A stretch of 64,000 nt of DNA, taken from Leifsonia tongyongensis (GTDB lineage: Bacteria > Actinomycetota > Actinomycetes > Actinomycetales > Microbacteriaceae). The stretch spans positions 124,001 to 188,000 of the forward strand of contig NZ_JAAGWY010000004.1 in assembly GCF_010686705.1 (NCBI RefSeq), written 5' to 3'. Positions 52,446-60,832 of the stretch are shown here, piece by piece. The position numbers were made by a program, and so were the translations under genes. Under the pieces are notes generated by a model that saw only the letters and a program-made list of their open reading frames with translations, did not search any database and had not been told where the DNA came from. Position 1 is the first letter of the stretch. The number at the start of each line of letters is the position of its first letter.

Positions 52446-53447
52446 CTACAGCAGCGGCGCGATCGTCGTGATCACCTCGGCCGGTGTCACGAACTCGCCG
52501 GTGTGTTCGACGCGGTGAACGAGGCCGACGAGGGCTGCGTTGATCGGTGCGTGGATGCCGAGACGAGCGGCCTGGTCGACCACGGCGCCGTTGAGGTAGT
52601 CGATCTCGGTGGGCTGGCCGCGCCGGATGCTCTGCAGCGTCGATCCCGGGTTCGGAGTGCGCCCCATCCGCCGCTTCATCAGCAGAGGTACGACCTGTGC
52701 GACCGCCAGCGGACTGCGCGCGACGAACCGCAGGATGGGGTCGGTGAGACCCTGCAGGCTCCCGAAGTGCACGCCGGCGGAGATGGCGACGCGGACGGCT
52801 TCGCGCAGGCTGGCCGTGACGATGAGGCGCAGGTGCCGGTCGGCGAGGGTCTCCTGCGCGCTCAGGCCGGTGATCGCCGGCATCGCGTTGATCTGGTTGA
52901 CCATGAGCTTCGTCCACTGACAGCCGGTGAAGTTGTCGGTCGCCTGGCACGGCATGACGGCGCCGAGCACGCGGGCGACGAGCAGCGTCGCAGCGGTGGG
53001 CGGTCCGTCGCCGGAGCCGAGATAGGTGGTCGACGGGGTCGTCACGCTGACGGAGCCCGGGGACAGGTAGCTCGCAGCCCAGAGCGCAAGGGCCCCGACG
53101 CAGTCGGAGTCGGGAAGGAGGGCGGATGCCTCGTCGAGCCCGGTGAGCCCGTTCTGCACGATGACGACCGGAATGCCTGCGAGCAGCGCGGTGTGCTCGC
53201 GAATGGCTGCCGCCGCATCCTGCGCTTTCGTCGTGACGAAGGCGAGCTCCGGCGCCCGCTGGAGGGTTTCGGCCGCTGCGACGTGCGCGGTATGGGTGCC
53301 CCAGCCTCCCGATAGTTTCAGCCCGGTAGACCGGATGGCGGCGAGGTGTTCACCTCGCGCGGTCACTTCGACGTCGTGGCCCGAACGGTCGAGGAGGGCG
53401 GCGATCGTTCCGCCGATCGCTCCCGCTCCGATCACTCCGATTCGCAT
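52446..53447 (-). CDS. panE: Ketopantoate reductase-family protein
   Basis: A 333-residue NADPH-dependent reductase. The N-terminal Rossmann motif is VIGAGAIGGTIAALL. KAQDAAAAI and VVIVQNGLTG follow, and the C-terminal helical domain has WTKLMVNQINAMPAITG with the catalytic Lys, then HAPINAALVGLVH. PanE reduces 2-dehydropantoate to pantoate for coenzyme A synthesis, but many paralogues act on other substrates. The ATG follows TACGCT by six bases (complement of 53454-53459), which sets the start. Confidence 0.88.
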   Translation of the reverse strand: MRIGVIGAGAIGGTIAALLDRSGHDVEVTARGEHLAAIRSTGLKLSGGWGTHTAHVAAAETLQRAPELAFVTTKAQDAAAAIREHTALLAGIPVVIVQNGLTGLDEASALLPDSDCVGALALWAASYLSPGSVSVTTPSTTYLGSGDGPPTAATLLVARVLGAVMPCQATDNFTGCQWTKLMVNQINAMPAITGLSAQETLADRHLRLIVTASLREAVRVAISAGVHFGSLQGLTDPILRFVARSPLAVAQVVPLLMKRRMGRTPNPGSTLQSIRRGQPTEIDYLNGAVVDQAARLGIHAPINAALVGLVHRVEHTGEFVTPAEVITTIAPLL

Positions 53448-53453
53448 CGTCCC

Positions 53454-53459
53454 AGCGTA
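53454..53459 (-). promoter_or_regulatory. Leaderless-type -10 of panE
   Basis: TACGCT on the minus strand, six bases before the ATG at 53447. The same hexamer and a GGGA(C/T)G spacer are found at mutY. Confidence 0.55.
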
Positions 53460-53518
53460 GCGGCGGCGGTGTTCCGGGGGGCTCGCCTTCAGGTGCGCGG
53501 CGCTCTGGCGCCCGGCGC

Positions 53519-54958
53519 TCAGGCGGTGCGGGCAGGCTCCGGGACGGCATCCGGGATGGCCGGGGCCGCGACCGGCTCGCGGCGGCGGATGCCCGACGGA
53601 AGTGCGAGGGAGATGAGGGCTGCGAGGCCGAGGACGCCGGCCCCGACGAGGACGGCCGGGATGGCGGCGTGAACGTAACCGGTCGGGGTGAGCGTGCCGC
53701 CGGCACCGGTGAACACGGCTGTCAGGACGGCGACGCCGAGGGCGACACCGATCTCGCGCAGCGTCGAGTTGGTGCCCGACGCCTTGGCGTGATCGTCCGG
53801 CACCATGTTCGCGAGGACCGCGGTCGAACTGGGCGCGAAGACCAAGCCCATGCCGATACCGGCCACGGCGAAGGCCGGCCACATCTCGCTGTACGGCTCG
53901 GTCGCCGACAGGGTGAGCGCGATCCACAGCATGGCGGCCGTCAGGAACACCAGGCCGATGAAGATCGGAAGACGCGTGCCGGTGCGTGGCGAGAGCAGTC
54001 CGGTGAGCGGCGCGACCACCATCGGCGCGAGCGTCCACGGCATCGTCATCACGCCGGCCTCGAGCGGGGTGTGGCCCTGCACCACCTGCAGGAACTGGAT
54101 GAGGATGAAGATCGACCCGAAGATGCCGAAGCTGAAGGTGATGCCGACGAGGTTCGCGACGGTGAAGCTGCGGTCGCGGAACAGCCGGAGGGGGAGGAGA
54201 GGCGACGGTGTGCGCGACTCCCAGATCACGAACGCGACGAGCAGCACCCCGCCGGCTACGAGCGATCCGACGACCTCGAAGCTGTCCCAGCCGACGGGGT
54301 TGCCCCGGACGATCCCGTAGACGAGCCCGAGCAGTCCGAGACCTGCGAGGAGGAGCCCTACGACGTCGGCGCGAACGCGCTCGCCGAAGCTGTTGGGCAG
54401 CGCCAGCAGGATGAGCGGAATGGATACGATGCCGAGCGGCACGTTCAGCCAGAAGATGGCCTGCCAGTTCCAGCCCTGGACGACGGCTCCTCCGATGAGC
54501 GGGCCGAGGGCGACTCCGAGGCCGGCGATGCCTCCCCAGATGCCGATGGCGGCGGGACGCAGGCGTTCGCTCACGGTGCCCGCGAGCAGGGTGAGCGACA
54601 GCGGCATGAGCGCTGCGGCTCCGACGCCTTGGACGGCGCGTGCCGCGATCAGCATCCACGGCTCGGTCGCGAGGGCGCTGAGCGCGGAGGCGACGGTGAA
54701 GACGCCGACGCCCGCGAGGAAGATGCGACGTCTGCCGAACCGGTCGCCGAGGGCCACGGCCATGAGCATCATCGTCGCGAAGGTGAGCGTGTAGGCGTTC
54801 ACGACCCATTGCAGGTCTTCGATGGACGCCGTCAGGTCCCTGGCGATGACTGGGAGGGCGCTGGTGACCACGAGGTTGTCGAGTGTCGCCATGAACATCG
54901 GGAGGGATGCTGCGATGATGGCGAGCCAGAGGGGCACGCGCCGTGCGGGTGAACTCAT
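53519..54958 (-). CDS. MFS multidrug efflux transporter, DHA2 type
   Basis: A 479-residue transporter of the 14-helix drug:proton antiporter class. FMATLDNLVVTSALPVI is the typical first helix (motif D1), LGDRFGRRRIFLAGVGVF is motif A and GVGAAALMPLSLTLLAG is the motif B/C region. Helices continue to about residue 460. The ATG at 54958 has CGGAG upstream and gives the expected short cytoplasmic N terminus. It is divergent from a TetR regulator with a clear dyad between them, a standard efflux arrangement. Substrates are unknown, probably lipophilic drugs or cationic compounds. Confidence 0.92.
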   Translation of the reverse strand: MSSPARRVPLWLAIIAASLPMFMATLDNLVVTSALPVIARDLTASIEDLQWVVNAYTLTFATMMLMAVALGDRFGRRRIFLAGVGVFTVASALSALATEPWMLIAARAVQGVGAAALMPLSLTLLAGTVSERLRPAAIGIWGGIAGLGVALGPLIGGAVVQGWNWQAIFWLNVPLGIVSIPLILLALPNSFGERVRADVVGLLLAGLGLLGLVYGIVRGNPVGWDSFEVVGSLVAGGVLLVAFVIWESRTPSPLLPLRLFRDRSFTVANLVGITFSFGIFGSIFILIQFLQVVQGHTPLEAGVMTMPWTLAPMVVAPLTGLLSPRTGTRLPIFIGLVFLTAAMLWIALTLSATEPYSEMWPAFAVAGIGMGLVFAPSSTAVLANMVPDDHAKASGTNSTLREIGVALGVAVLTAVFTGAGGTLTPTGYVHAAIPAVLVGAGVLGLAALISLALPSGIRRREPVAAPAIPDAVPEPARTA

Positions 54959-54988
54959 CGACCGGCTCCGTTCAGGAGAGAGGATTGT

Positions 54989-55036
54989 GGTTATTGGATG
55001 ATTACTAAGCCACAGAGTAGTAATCGACTGATAACC
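54989..55036. promoter_or_regulatory. TetR-type operator dyad
   Basis: GGTTAT (54989-54994) and GATTACTA (55000-55007) mirror TAGTAATC (55018-55025) and ATAACC (55031-55036), a 48-base dyad with 14 symmetrical pairs. It lies between the MFS gene and the TetR gene, in an AT-rich island, and overlaps the TAACCT -10 (55032-55037) seven bases before the TetR GTG. Both genes would be repressed by the bound regulator. Confidence 0.8.
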
Positions 55037-55044
55037 TGTCAAGC

Positions 55045-55689
55045 GTGAAAGACAAATCGGCCGAGCGGATTCCTGCAGGTGAACGACGCGAGTCGATCCT
55101 CGCGGCGGCGAGCCTCGTCTTCGGCGAGCGCGGGTACTTCGGCGCGACCACCGACCAGATCGCCCGCGCAGCAGGCATCAGCCAGCCGTACGTCGTGCGC
55201 ATGTTCGGCAGCAAGGAGAACCTCTTCCTCGAAGTCCTCGACCGCGCGGTCGGCAAGCTCATCGAGGCGTTCCGCTCCGTGCTCGCCGAGAGCCGGGACA
55301 CCGACGAACCGGACGACGACCTGCACGTGCGCATCGGCTTCGCCTACGTCAACCTCATCGAGGACCGCGGGATCCTGCTCTCCCTGATGCAGGCCTTCAG
55401 CATGGGCGGCGATCCCGTCGTCGGCCGCAAAGCGCGCGAAGGCTTCCTCACGATCTACCGGCTGCTGCGCGACGAAGCCGGCTTCGACGCTGAGCGCATC
55501 CGCGACTTCCTCGCCCACGGCATGCTGCTCAACACCGTGCTGGGGCTGCGGATGCCCGACGAGTACCTGACCGACGACGCCGCGCGCGAACTGCTCCAGT
55601 CGACGTTCGGCACGAAACTGCAGATGGTCCTCGACCTGGCCGCTCTCGAAGCGGCAGGCGAGTCACGAGCGGTCGGGGCCGAAGCGTGA
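55045..55689 (+). CDS. TetR-family repressor
   Basis: A 214-residue regulator. The N-terminal helix-turn-helix is ESILAAASLVFGERGYFGAT, then TDQIARAAGISQPYVVRMFG and SKENLFLEVLDR, and the C-terminal half is an all-helical ligand domain. It is divergent from the MFS pump and presumably controls it and itself through the dyad between them. The GTG start lies seven bases after TAACCT, suggesting a leaderless mRNA. Its final four bases overlap the truB start, an unexpected coupling of a drug-type repressor to a tRNA-modification gene. Confidence 0.93.
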   Translation: MKDKSAERIPAGERRESILAAASLVFGERGYFGATTDQIARAAGISQPYVVRMFGSKENLFLEVLDRAVGKLIEAFRSVLAESRDTDEPDDDLHVRIGFAYVNLIEDRGILLSLMQAFSMGGDPVVGRKAREGFLTIYRLLRDEAGFDAERIRDFLAHGMLLNTVLGLRMPDEYLTDDAARELLQSTFGTKLQMVLDLAALEAAGESRAVGAEA

Positions 55690-56645
55690 GCCTCACCGAA
55701 GGAGTGCTCGCCGGGACGCCCGCGCCGAGCGGCATCCTGCTCGTCGACAAGCCGGAAGGCTGGACCAGCCACGACGTGGTCGCGCGCACCAGGCGCCTGG
55801 CGGCGACGCGCAAGGTCGGGCATGCCGGAACGCTCGATCCGATGGCGACGGGTCTGCTCATCCTGGGCATCCAGAGCTCGACGCGCCTGCTCACCTACAT
55901 CGTGGGCACGGACAAGGAGTACCTCGCGACGATCCGGCTCGGCGCTTCGACCACGACCGACGACGCGGAGGGCGAGATCCTCTCGGAGGCGGCCGCCGCC
56001 GCGCTCGACGCGGTGCAGCCGGATGCCGTGCTCGCAGCGATCGCCGACCTCACGGGCGAGATCGAACAGGTCCCCAGTTCGGTGAGTGCGATCAAAGTCG
56101 ACGGCAAGCGGGCCTACGCGCGCGTGCGCGCCGGCGAGGAGGTCGTGCTCCCGGCACGGCCCGTGACCGTGTCGACCTTCGAACTCCTCGGCTCCGAACG
56201 CGTCGTCGACGGCCTCCTGGCCGGCATCGACCTCGACGTCCGGGTCGTGTGCTCGTCGGGGACGTACATCCGTTCACTCGCCCGCGACCTGGGCGCCGCT
56301 CTCGGCGTCGGAGGTCACCTGACCCGGCTGCGGCGGACGCGGGTGGGGCCCTTCGACGTGGCGGATGCGCGCCCGCTGGAGGACATGGACGTCGTGGCGC
56401 GCATCATCCCGCCCGCCGATGCGGCCGCGCGCCTCTTCGAACGGTTCGACCTGACCGAGCAGCAGGCGCTGGACCTCGGCCACGGCAAGCGCATCCACGT
56501 ACCCGACCGTGAGGGCGGGGGTGAGCCCGTCGCGGCCATCGCTCCGACCGGCCATCTCGTCGGCCTGATCGAGTTCCACGGCAAGGAGGCCAGGACCCTG
56601 GTCAACTTCCCGGCCGACGAGATCGCCGAGGGCGCCGGGGCATGA
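55686..56645 (+). CDS. truB: tRNA pseudouridine-55 synthase
   Basis: A 319-residue enzyme that makes pseudouridine 55 in the T-loop of tRNAs. LLVDKPEGWTSHDVVARTRR, VGHAGTLDPMATGLL with the catalytic Asp, and RVVCSSGTYIRSLARDLGAA are the TruB motifs. The C terminus (about 250-319) has the actinobacterial extension with HLVGLIEFHGKEARTLVNF. It starts at a GTG overlapping the TetR stop and ends overlapping the next gene. Confidence 0.97.
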   Translation: MSLTEGVLAGTPAPSGILLVDKPEGWTSHDVVARTRRLAATRKVGHAGTLDPMATGLLILGIQSSTRLLTYIVGTDKEYLATIRLGASTTTDDAEGEILSEAAAAALDAVQPDAVLAAIADLTGEIEQVPSSVSAIKVDGKRAYARVRAGEEVVLPARPVTVSTFELLGSERVVDGLLAGIDLDVRVVCSSGTYIRSLARDLGAALGVGGHLTRLRRTRVGPFDVADARPLEDMDVVARIIPPADAAARLFERFDLTEQQALDLGHGKRIHVPDREGGGEPVAAIAPTGHLVGLIEFHGKEARTLVNFPADEIAEGAGA

Positions 56646-57010
56646 TCGAATGGTTCACGGCGGTCCAGGTGGCCGTCGCGTGCATCGCCGGTGTGCTCTG
56701 CATCGTGCTCGGGCTCGCCGGGCGGGTGCCTTCCGACCTGACGATGGGCGCCGTCGCGCTCGTGGAACTCCTCCTCGTCGCCCAGCTCGTCGTGACGATC
56801 ATCGCCCCAGTCGTCGGGAACGAGCCGACCGGGAGCCTCGCCGAGTTCTACATCTACCTGATCTCAGCCCTCATCCTGCCCCTCGCCGGGGGGTTCTGGG
56901 CGCTCGTCGAACGCAACAGGTGGAGCACCGTCATCCTCGGTGCCGTGTGCCTCGCGATCGCGGTCATGGTGTACCGGATGGGGCAGATCTGGTTCGTGCA
57001 GGGCACCTAG
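56642..57010 (+). CDS. Small four-helix membrane protein
   Basis: A 122-residue protein of four predicted helices (about 5-27, 35-58, 68-88 and 95-115), with few charged residues. It starts at an ATG overlapping the truB stop. It appears between truB and ribF, together with the next membrane protein. No function is known to me. Confidence 0.8.
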   Translation: MIEWFTAVQVAVACIAGVLCIVLGLAGRVPSDLTMGAVALVELLLVAQLVVTIIAPVVGNEPTGSLAEFYIYLISALILPLAGGFWALVERNRWSTVILGAVCLAIAVMVYRMGQIWFVQGT

Positions 57011-57036
57011 CGGCACGCGTCTAGAATCGTAAGGCG

Positions 57037-57543
57037 ATGCCAGAACAGACCCCCGCCGTGCACCAGCACGCCAAGACCAGAAGACCGCGTATCACCGGCG
57101 TCGGCCGTCTCCTCATCCTCGTCTACGGCATCCTCGCGCTCGCGGCCACGGGGCGCAGCGTCTTCCAGATCATCGACCGCTTCGGCGAGGCGCCCGTCGC
57201 GTTCACGCTGTCCGGGCTGGCCGCCATCGTCTACATCGTGGCGACCATCGCGCTGATCGCTCCGGGAGCGGTCTGGTACCGCGTCGCGTGGTTCACCATC
57301 TCGTTCGAGCTGGCCGGCGTGCTGGTGATCGGCACCCTCAGCCTGTTCGCGCCCGAGACGCTCGGGCTCACCAGCATCGACCCCTTCGGGCGGCAGGCGA
57401 CGGTGTGGTCGGTCTACGGCATGGGCTATCTCTTCGTCCCGCTCGTCCTTCCGATCCTGGGCATGCTCTGGCTGTCGAAGAACAAGCCTGTTCCTGCCGA
57501 GGTCGGCGAGACCGCGGAATCCACCGAAGCCGGTATGTCGTGA
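57037..57543 (+). CDS. Conserved membrane protein beside ribF
   Basis: A 168-residue protein with about four helices (about 20-42, 55-78, 83-105 and 125-148). Conserved-looking features are YGILALAATGRSVFQIIDRF and a WSVYGMGYLFVPLVLPI helix. The ATG lies nine bases after TAGAAT (57022-57027), implying a very short leader. Its stop overlaps the ribF GTG. Function unknown; co-expression with ribF suggests a possible but unproven flavin link. Confidence 0.8.
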   Translation: MPEQTPAVHQHAKTRRPRITGVGRLLILVYGILALAATGRSVFQIIDRFGEAPVAFTLSGLAAIVYIVATIALIAPGAVWYRVAWFTISFELAGVLVIGTLSLFAPETLGLTSIDPFGRQATVWSVYGMGYLFVPLVLPILGMLWLSKNKPVPAEVGETAESTEAGMS

Positions 57544-58469
57544 AGGTCTTCAGGACGCTCGAGGCCGTTCCGGCCGATTTCGGCCCCAGCGCCGTCACGA
57601 TCGGCAAGTTCGACGGCGTGCACTCCGGGCACCGGGCGGTCATCGCGACCCTCGACCGCGCTGCCGCCGAGCAGGGCCTGACGGCGACCGTCATCACGTT
57701 CGACCGGAATCCGCTCGAACTCCTGGCGCCCGAGAAGTGCCCCGCCTCGCTGACCGGCATCGAGCAGAAGCTCGACCTGCTGGCCGGCACCGGTGTCGAG
57801 GCGACACTGCTGCTGACCTTCGACAGGCAGACGGCCGACCTGAGCCCAGAAGACTTCGTGGAGAGCATCCTGGTCGACCGGCTCCACGCCCGTGTGGTGC
57901 TGGTCGGCACCGATTTCCGGTTCGGTGCGCACGGTGCAGGCGACGTCGCCGCACTCGAGGCACTCGGCAGGAGGTTCGGTTTCGTGGTCCGTCTCATCGA
58001 CGACGTGCGCCCGGAAGGCGGGCGACGGGTGTCCTCGACCTGGATCCGTGAACTGCTCGCGGAGGGCGACGTCGCCCATGCGGCGCGCCTCCTCGGCCAT
58101 GTGCCGACCGTTCGGGGTGTCGTCGTGCACGGTGCGAAGAGGGGGAGGGAACTCGGCTTCCCCACCGCCAACCTGTCTCCCGAGTCGGAGGGCCTGATCC
58201 CCGCCGACGGCATCTACGCGGGCTGGCTGACCGACGACGGCGTGCGCTACCCGGCGGCCATCTCGGTAGGCAACAACCCGACCTTCGAGGGCGTGCCCCA
58301 GAAGCAGGTCGAAGCGTATGTCCTCGACGAGGATCTGGACCTGTACGACCACCGCGTCGAGATCGCGTTCGTCGAGCGCATCCGGGGCATGGTCGCCTTC
58401 TCCGGGATCGAACCGCTGATCGCGCAGATCGCGGCGGACGTCGAGCAGGCCCGCGTCATCCTTTCCTGA
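57540..58469 (+). CDS. ribF: Bifunctional riboflavin kinase/FAD synthetase
   Basis: A 309-residue enzyme making FMN and FAD. The N-terminal FAD synthetase half has TIGKFDGVHSGHRAVI (nucleotide-binding His motif), VGTDFRFG and RRVSSTWIRELL. The C-terminal riboflavin kinase half has GRELGFPTANL and PAAISVGNNPTF. The start is the GTG overlapping the preceding stop (GTGA), giving the normal N terminus VKVFRTLEAVPADFGPSAVT. Confidence 0.97.
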   Translation: MKVFRTLEAVPADFGPSAVTIGKFDGVHSGHRAVIATLDRAAAEQGLTATVITFDRNPLELLAPEKCPASLTGIEQKLDLLAGTGVEATLLLTFDRQTADLSPEDFVESILVDRLHARVVLVGTDFRFGAHGAGDVAALEALGRRFGFVVRLIDDVRPEGGRRVSSTWIRELLAEGDVAHAARLLGHVPTVRGVVVHGAKRGRELGFPTANLSPESEGLIPADGIYAGWLTDDGVRYPAAISVGNNPTFEGVPQKQVEAYVLDEDLDLYDHRVEIAFVERIRGMVAFSGIEPLIAQIAADVEQARVILS

Positions 58470-58508
58470 CCGGGAGGGCTCCTGACCGGGGGGCCCGAGC
58501 GTCCCCGA

Positions 58509-58520
58509 TAGGATCGAGTG
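58509..58520 (+). promoter_or_regulatory. Leaderless-type -10 of the CynX-like gene
   Basis: TAGGAT at 58509-58514, six bases, then GTG at 58521. This spacing favours 58521 over the in-frame GTG at 58518. Confidence 0.55.
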
Positions 58521-59744
58521 GTGTCGGACTCCCCGCAACGCCCCCTCTGGCACGGCAGGACGCTCGCTCTTCTGGGCATCCTGCTCGTCGCGGCGAACCT
58601 GCGGACCGCGGTCGCCGCATTGTCGCCGATCTTCGCCCAGATCCGCGTGGATTTCGCACTCACCAGCATCGGCGTCGGCGTGCTCGGGATGCTGCCCCCG
58701 GTCTGCTTCGCGGTCTTCGGGATCCTCGCTCCGGCCTTCACCCGCCGCGCGAGTCTCGAGACCGTCATGGTCTTCTCGCTGGTGGCCATCCTGCTCGGCG
58801 ACCTGGTGCGCGCCCTTTCCGGGTCGTTCGTGGTGCTGGCCGTCGGGTCTGCCATCGCGTTCGCCGGCATGGGGGTGGGCAACGTGCTGCTCCCGCCGCT
58901 CGTCAAGAGGTACTTCCCCGACCGGATCGGGCTCGTCACGTCGCTCTACGCAACCGTCATGTCGGTCAGTACGCTGCTTCCGCCGCTCATCGCGGTTCCG
59001 GTCGCGGACAGCCTGGGCTGGCGCACCTCCGTGGGCATGTGGGGCGCGCTGAGCCTTCTGGCGGTGCTCCCGTGGCTGCGCATCCTGGTCTCGCACCGGC
59101 CCGCGCATCCCGACCACGACGTCGAGGTCGAGGAGCCGGAGCCGCGCCTGTTCGGCCGGGTCTGGCACACCGCGATCGGGTGGTCGCTCATGATCATCTT
59201 CGCCGTATCGGCTGTGAACGCGTACGCGATGTTCGCGTGGCTGCCCGAGATCCTCCACGACACCGCCGGGTCCGACCCGGTCGAGGCCGGCGCCCTGCTC
59301 TCGCTCTACGCCGCGATGGGCATCCCGTCCAGTCTGCTCGTCCCGCTCCTGGCGGCGCGGCTGAAGAATGTCGCCCTGCTGGTCTACGCCGCCGTCGCCT
59401 GCTTCGTGGTGGGCTATCTCGGACTCATCCTGGCCCCATCGACGGCGACCTGGGTCTGGGTGGTGTTCGCCGGGCTCGGGCCGCTGCTCTTCCCGCTCTC
59501 GCTCGTGCTCATCAACGTTCGCACGCGCACGCACGAGGGGGCCGTCGCGCTCAGCGGGTTCGTCCAGGGCGTCGGCTACACGCTCGGCGCCCTCGGCCCG
59601 CTCGTCGTGGGCGTCCTGCACCAGGTGACGGGCCAATGGACGCTCGCACTCGTCGTGCTGCTGGCCACCGCGGCAGCCGCGGCGGTCGCCGGCTCGGTCG
59701 TCGCGCGCCCGCACCAGCTCGAGGACAGTTTCCGACTTCGCTGA
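58521..59744 (+). CDS. MFS transporter, CynX/NimT type
   Basis: A 407-residue transporter of 12 predicted helices. The opening LLVAANLRTAVAALSPIFAQ and the VKRYFPDRIGLVTSLYATVM loop are characteristic of the cyanate/nitroimidazole (CynX/NimT) subfamily. Helices 6 and 7 are joined by an acidic loop HPDHDVEVEEPEPRLFGR. No cynS or other clue to the substrate lies nearby. It is convergent with the ROK kinase gene. Confidence 0.9.
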   Translation: MSDSPQRPLWHGRTLALLGILLVAANLRTAVAALSPIFAQIRVDFALTSIGVGVLGMLPPVCFAVFGILAPAFTRRASLETVMVFSLVAILLGDLVRALSGSFVVLAVGSAIAFAGMGVGNVLLPPLVKRYFPDRIGLVTSLYATVMSVSTLLPPLIAVPVADSLGWRTSVGMWGALSLLAVLPWLRILVSHRPAHPDHDVEVEEPEPRLFGRVWHTAIGWSLMIIFAVSAVNAYAMFAWLPEILHDTAGSDPVEAGALLSLYAAMGIPSSLLVPLLAARLKNVALLVYAAVACFVVGYLGLILAPSTATWVWVVFAGLGPLLFPLSLVLINVRTRTHEGAVALSGFVQGVGYTLGALGPLVVGVLHQVTGQWTLALVVLLATAAAAAVAGSVVARPHQLEDSFRLR

Positions 59745-59771
59745 CTCCGTTGACCGGGGGTCGGGTCAGCG
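59739..59771. terminator. Hairpin between convergent genes
   Basis: CGCTGAC (59739-59745) and GTCAGCG (59765-59771) with a 19-base loop. It covers the ends of both the transporter and the ROK kinase genes. Confidence 0.5.
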
Positions 59772-60713
59772 TCGGGACAGCAGGTGCGCCCGGTGAACGA
59801 GCGCGCCTGCTCCGATGAGCGGGCCTTCGCCGGAGAGTGCGGACGGCACGACCCTCACCTTGCGGACGAATTCGAAGTAGTGGCGCGCGATCGTCGCACG
59901 GACGACATCGAACAGGTCGGGTGTGGACTGTGAGAAGCCGCCCCCGATGGCGACGAGTTCGAGGTCGACGAGCGCTGTGGCGGATGCGATGGCACGGCCG
60001 ACCGCCTCGCCGGTGCGTTCGATGGCCTGGCGTGCGATCGGGTCCCCGGCTGCGTACGCTGCGGCGAGGTCTTCACCGGTCGCGCCGGTGAAGCCGTGGC
60101 TGCGCGCCCAGGCGACCGTGTGGGGACCGGAGGCGATGGCCTCGAGCGCGGTGGGGCTGCCGAAGGTGTTCTCCCCGGTCATACCGCCGACATCGACGTG
60201 ACCGATGTGGCCGGCGTTGCCGGTCGGGCCGGTGATGACACGGCCGCCGACGATCAGCCCGCCGCCGATCCCGGTCGAGACCACCATGCCCATGACGTTG
60301 TCGACGCCCTGTGCCGCACCGACCCAGTGCTCGGCCATGGTGATGGCGACCCCGTCCATCTCGAGTTCGGCGGGCACGTCGTGGCCGGCGGCCTCTGCGA
60401 CCCCTGCGACGAAGGACCGCATCGGGTAGTCGCGCCAGGCGGGCACATTGAGCGGGGACACGAGACCGTCGACCCGTTCGATGGGGCCGGCGCAGCCGAT
60501 CCCGATGCCGATCACCTCGCCGTCGGGCGGAACGGTTGAGAGCGCGTCGCGGACGACGGTCGCAACGGAGTGCTCCAGCGCATCGGAGGTGGCGGCTCGG
60601 CCCGTCGGTTGACGGTGCCGCGATCCGGGAACGACCGCGCCGTCGGCATCGACGAGAGCGGATTCGACTTTGGTGCCACCGAAGTCGACAGCGAGGGCAA
60701 GGGGTGTGCGCAC
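59766..60713 (-). CDS. ROK-family sugar kinase
   Basis: A 315-residue protein of the ROK group. The ATP site is VDFGGTKVESALVD. IGIGCAGPIERVDG and VVSTGIGGGLIVGG are family motifs, with GPTGNAGHIGHVDV containing the zinc-region His. A complete CxCGxxGC zinc motif is not evident. It lacks a DNA-binding domain, so it is a kinase (glucose, fructose or an N-acyl sugar), not a repressor. The GTG start lies six bases after TACTCT. It is divergent from a DeoR-type regulator across a perfect palindrome. Confidence 0.9.
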   Translation of the reverse strand: MRTPLALAVDFGGTKVESALVDADGAVVPGSRHRQPTGRAATSDALEHSVATVVRDALSTVPPDGEVIGIGIGCAGPIERVDGLVSPLNVPAWRDYPMRSFVAGVAEAAGHDVPAELEMDGVAITMAEHWVGAAQGVDNVMGMVVSTGIGGGLIVGGRVITGPTGNAGHIGHVDVGGMTGENTFGSPTALEAIASGPHTVAWARSHGFTGATGEDLAAAYAAGDPIARQAIERTGEAVGRAIASATALVDLELVAIGGGFSQSTPDLFDVVRATIARHYFEFVRKVRVVPSALSGEGPLIGAGALVHRAHLLSRR

Positions 60714-60832
60714 CCGTCAAGAGTAGGCGAAACAAGGGATGCTCATATGAGCAAACAGCGCGCAAGCGTTGCTCCGGCGCGAATGGCTTCTTAAGCTGTT
60801 GAGGGTGCATCGTGCGAAGGGAGACAGCCGCG
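60714..60832. promoter_or_regulatory. Divergent region with 14-bp palindromic operator candidate
   Basis: The leftward -10 is TACTCT (complement of 60720-60725). The rightward promoter is TTGCTC (60769-60774), 17 bases, TAAGCT (60792-60797). Between them TGCTCATATGAGCA at 60740-60753 is a perfect palindrome, well placed to control both. A GTG at 60805, seven bases after the rightward -10, opens an 11-codon frame that ends at 60840, overlapping the regulator's start. Confidence 0.7.

Noticed and set aside
54989-55036. Possible attachment site or transposon end, because of its dyad and AT richness
   Set aside because: No integrase, transposase or target duplication nearby; the position between MFS and TetR genes explains it as an operator.
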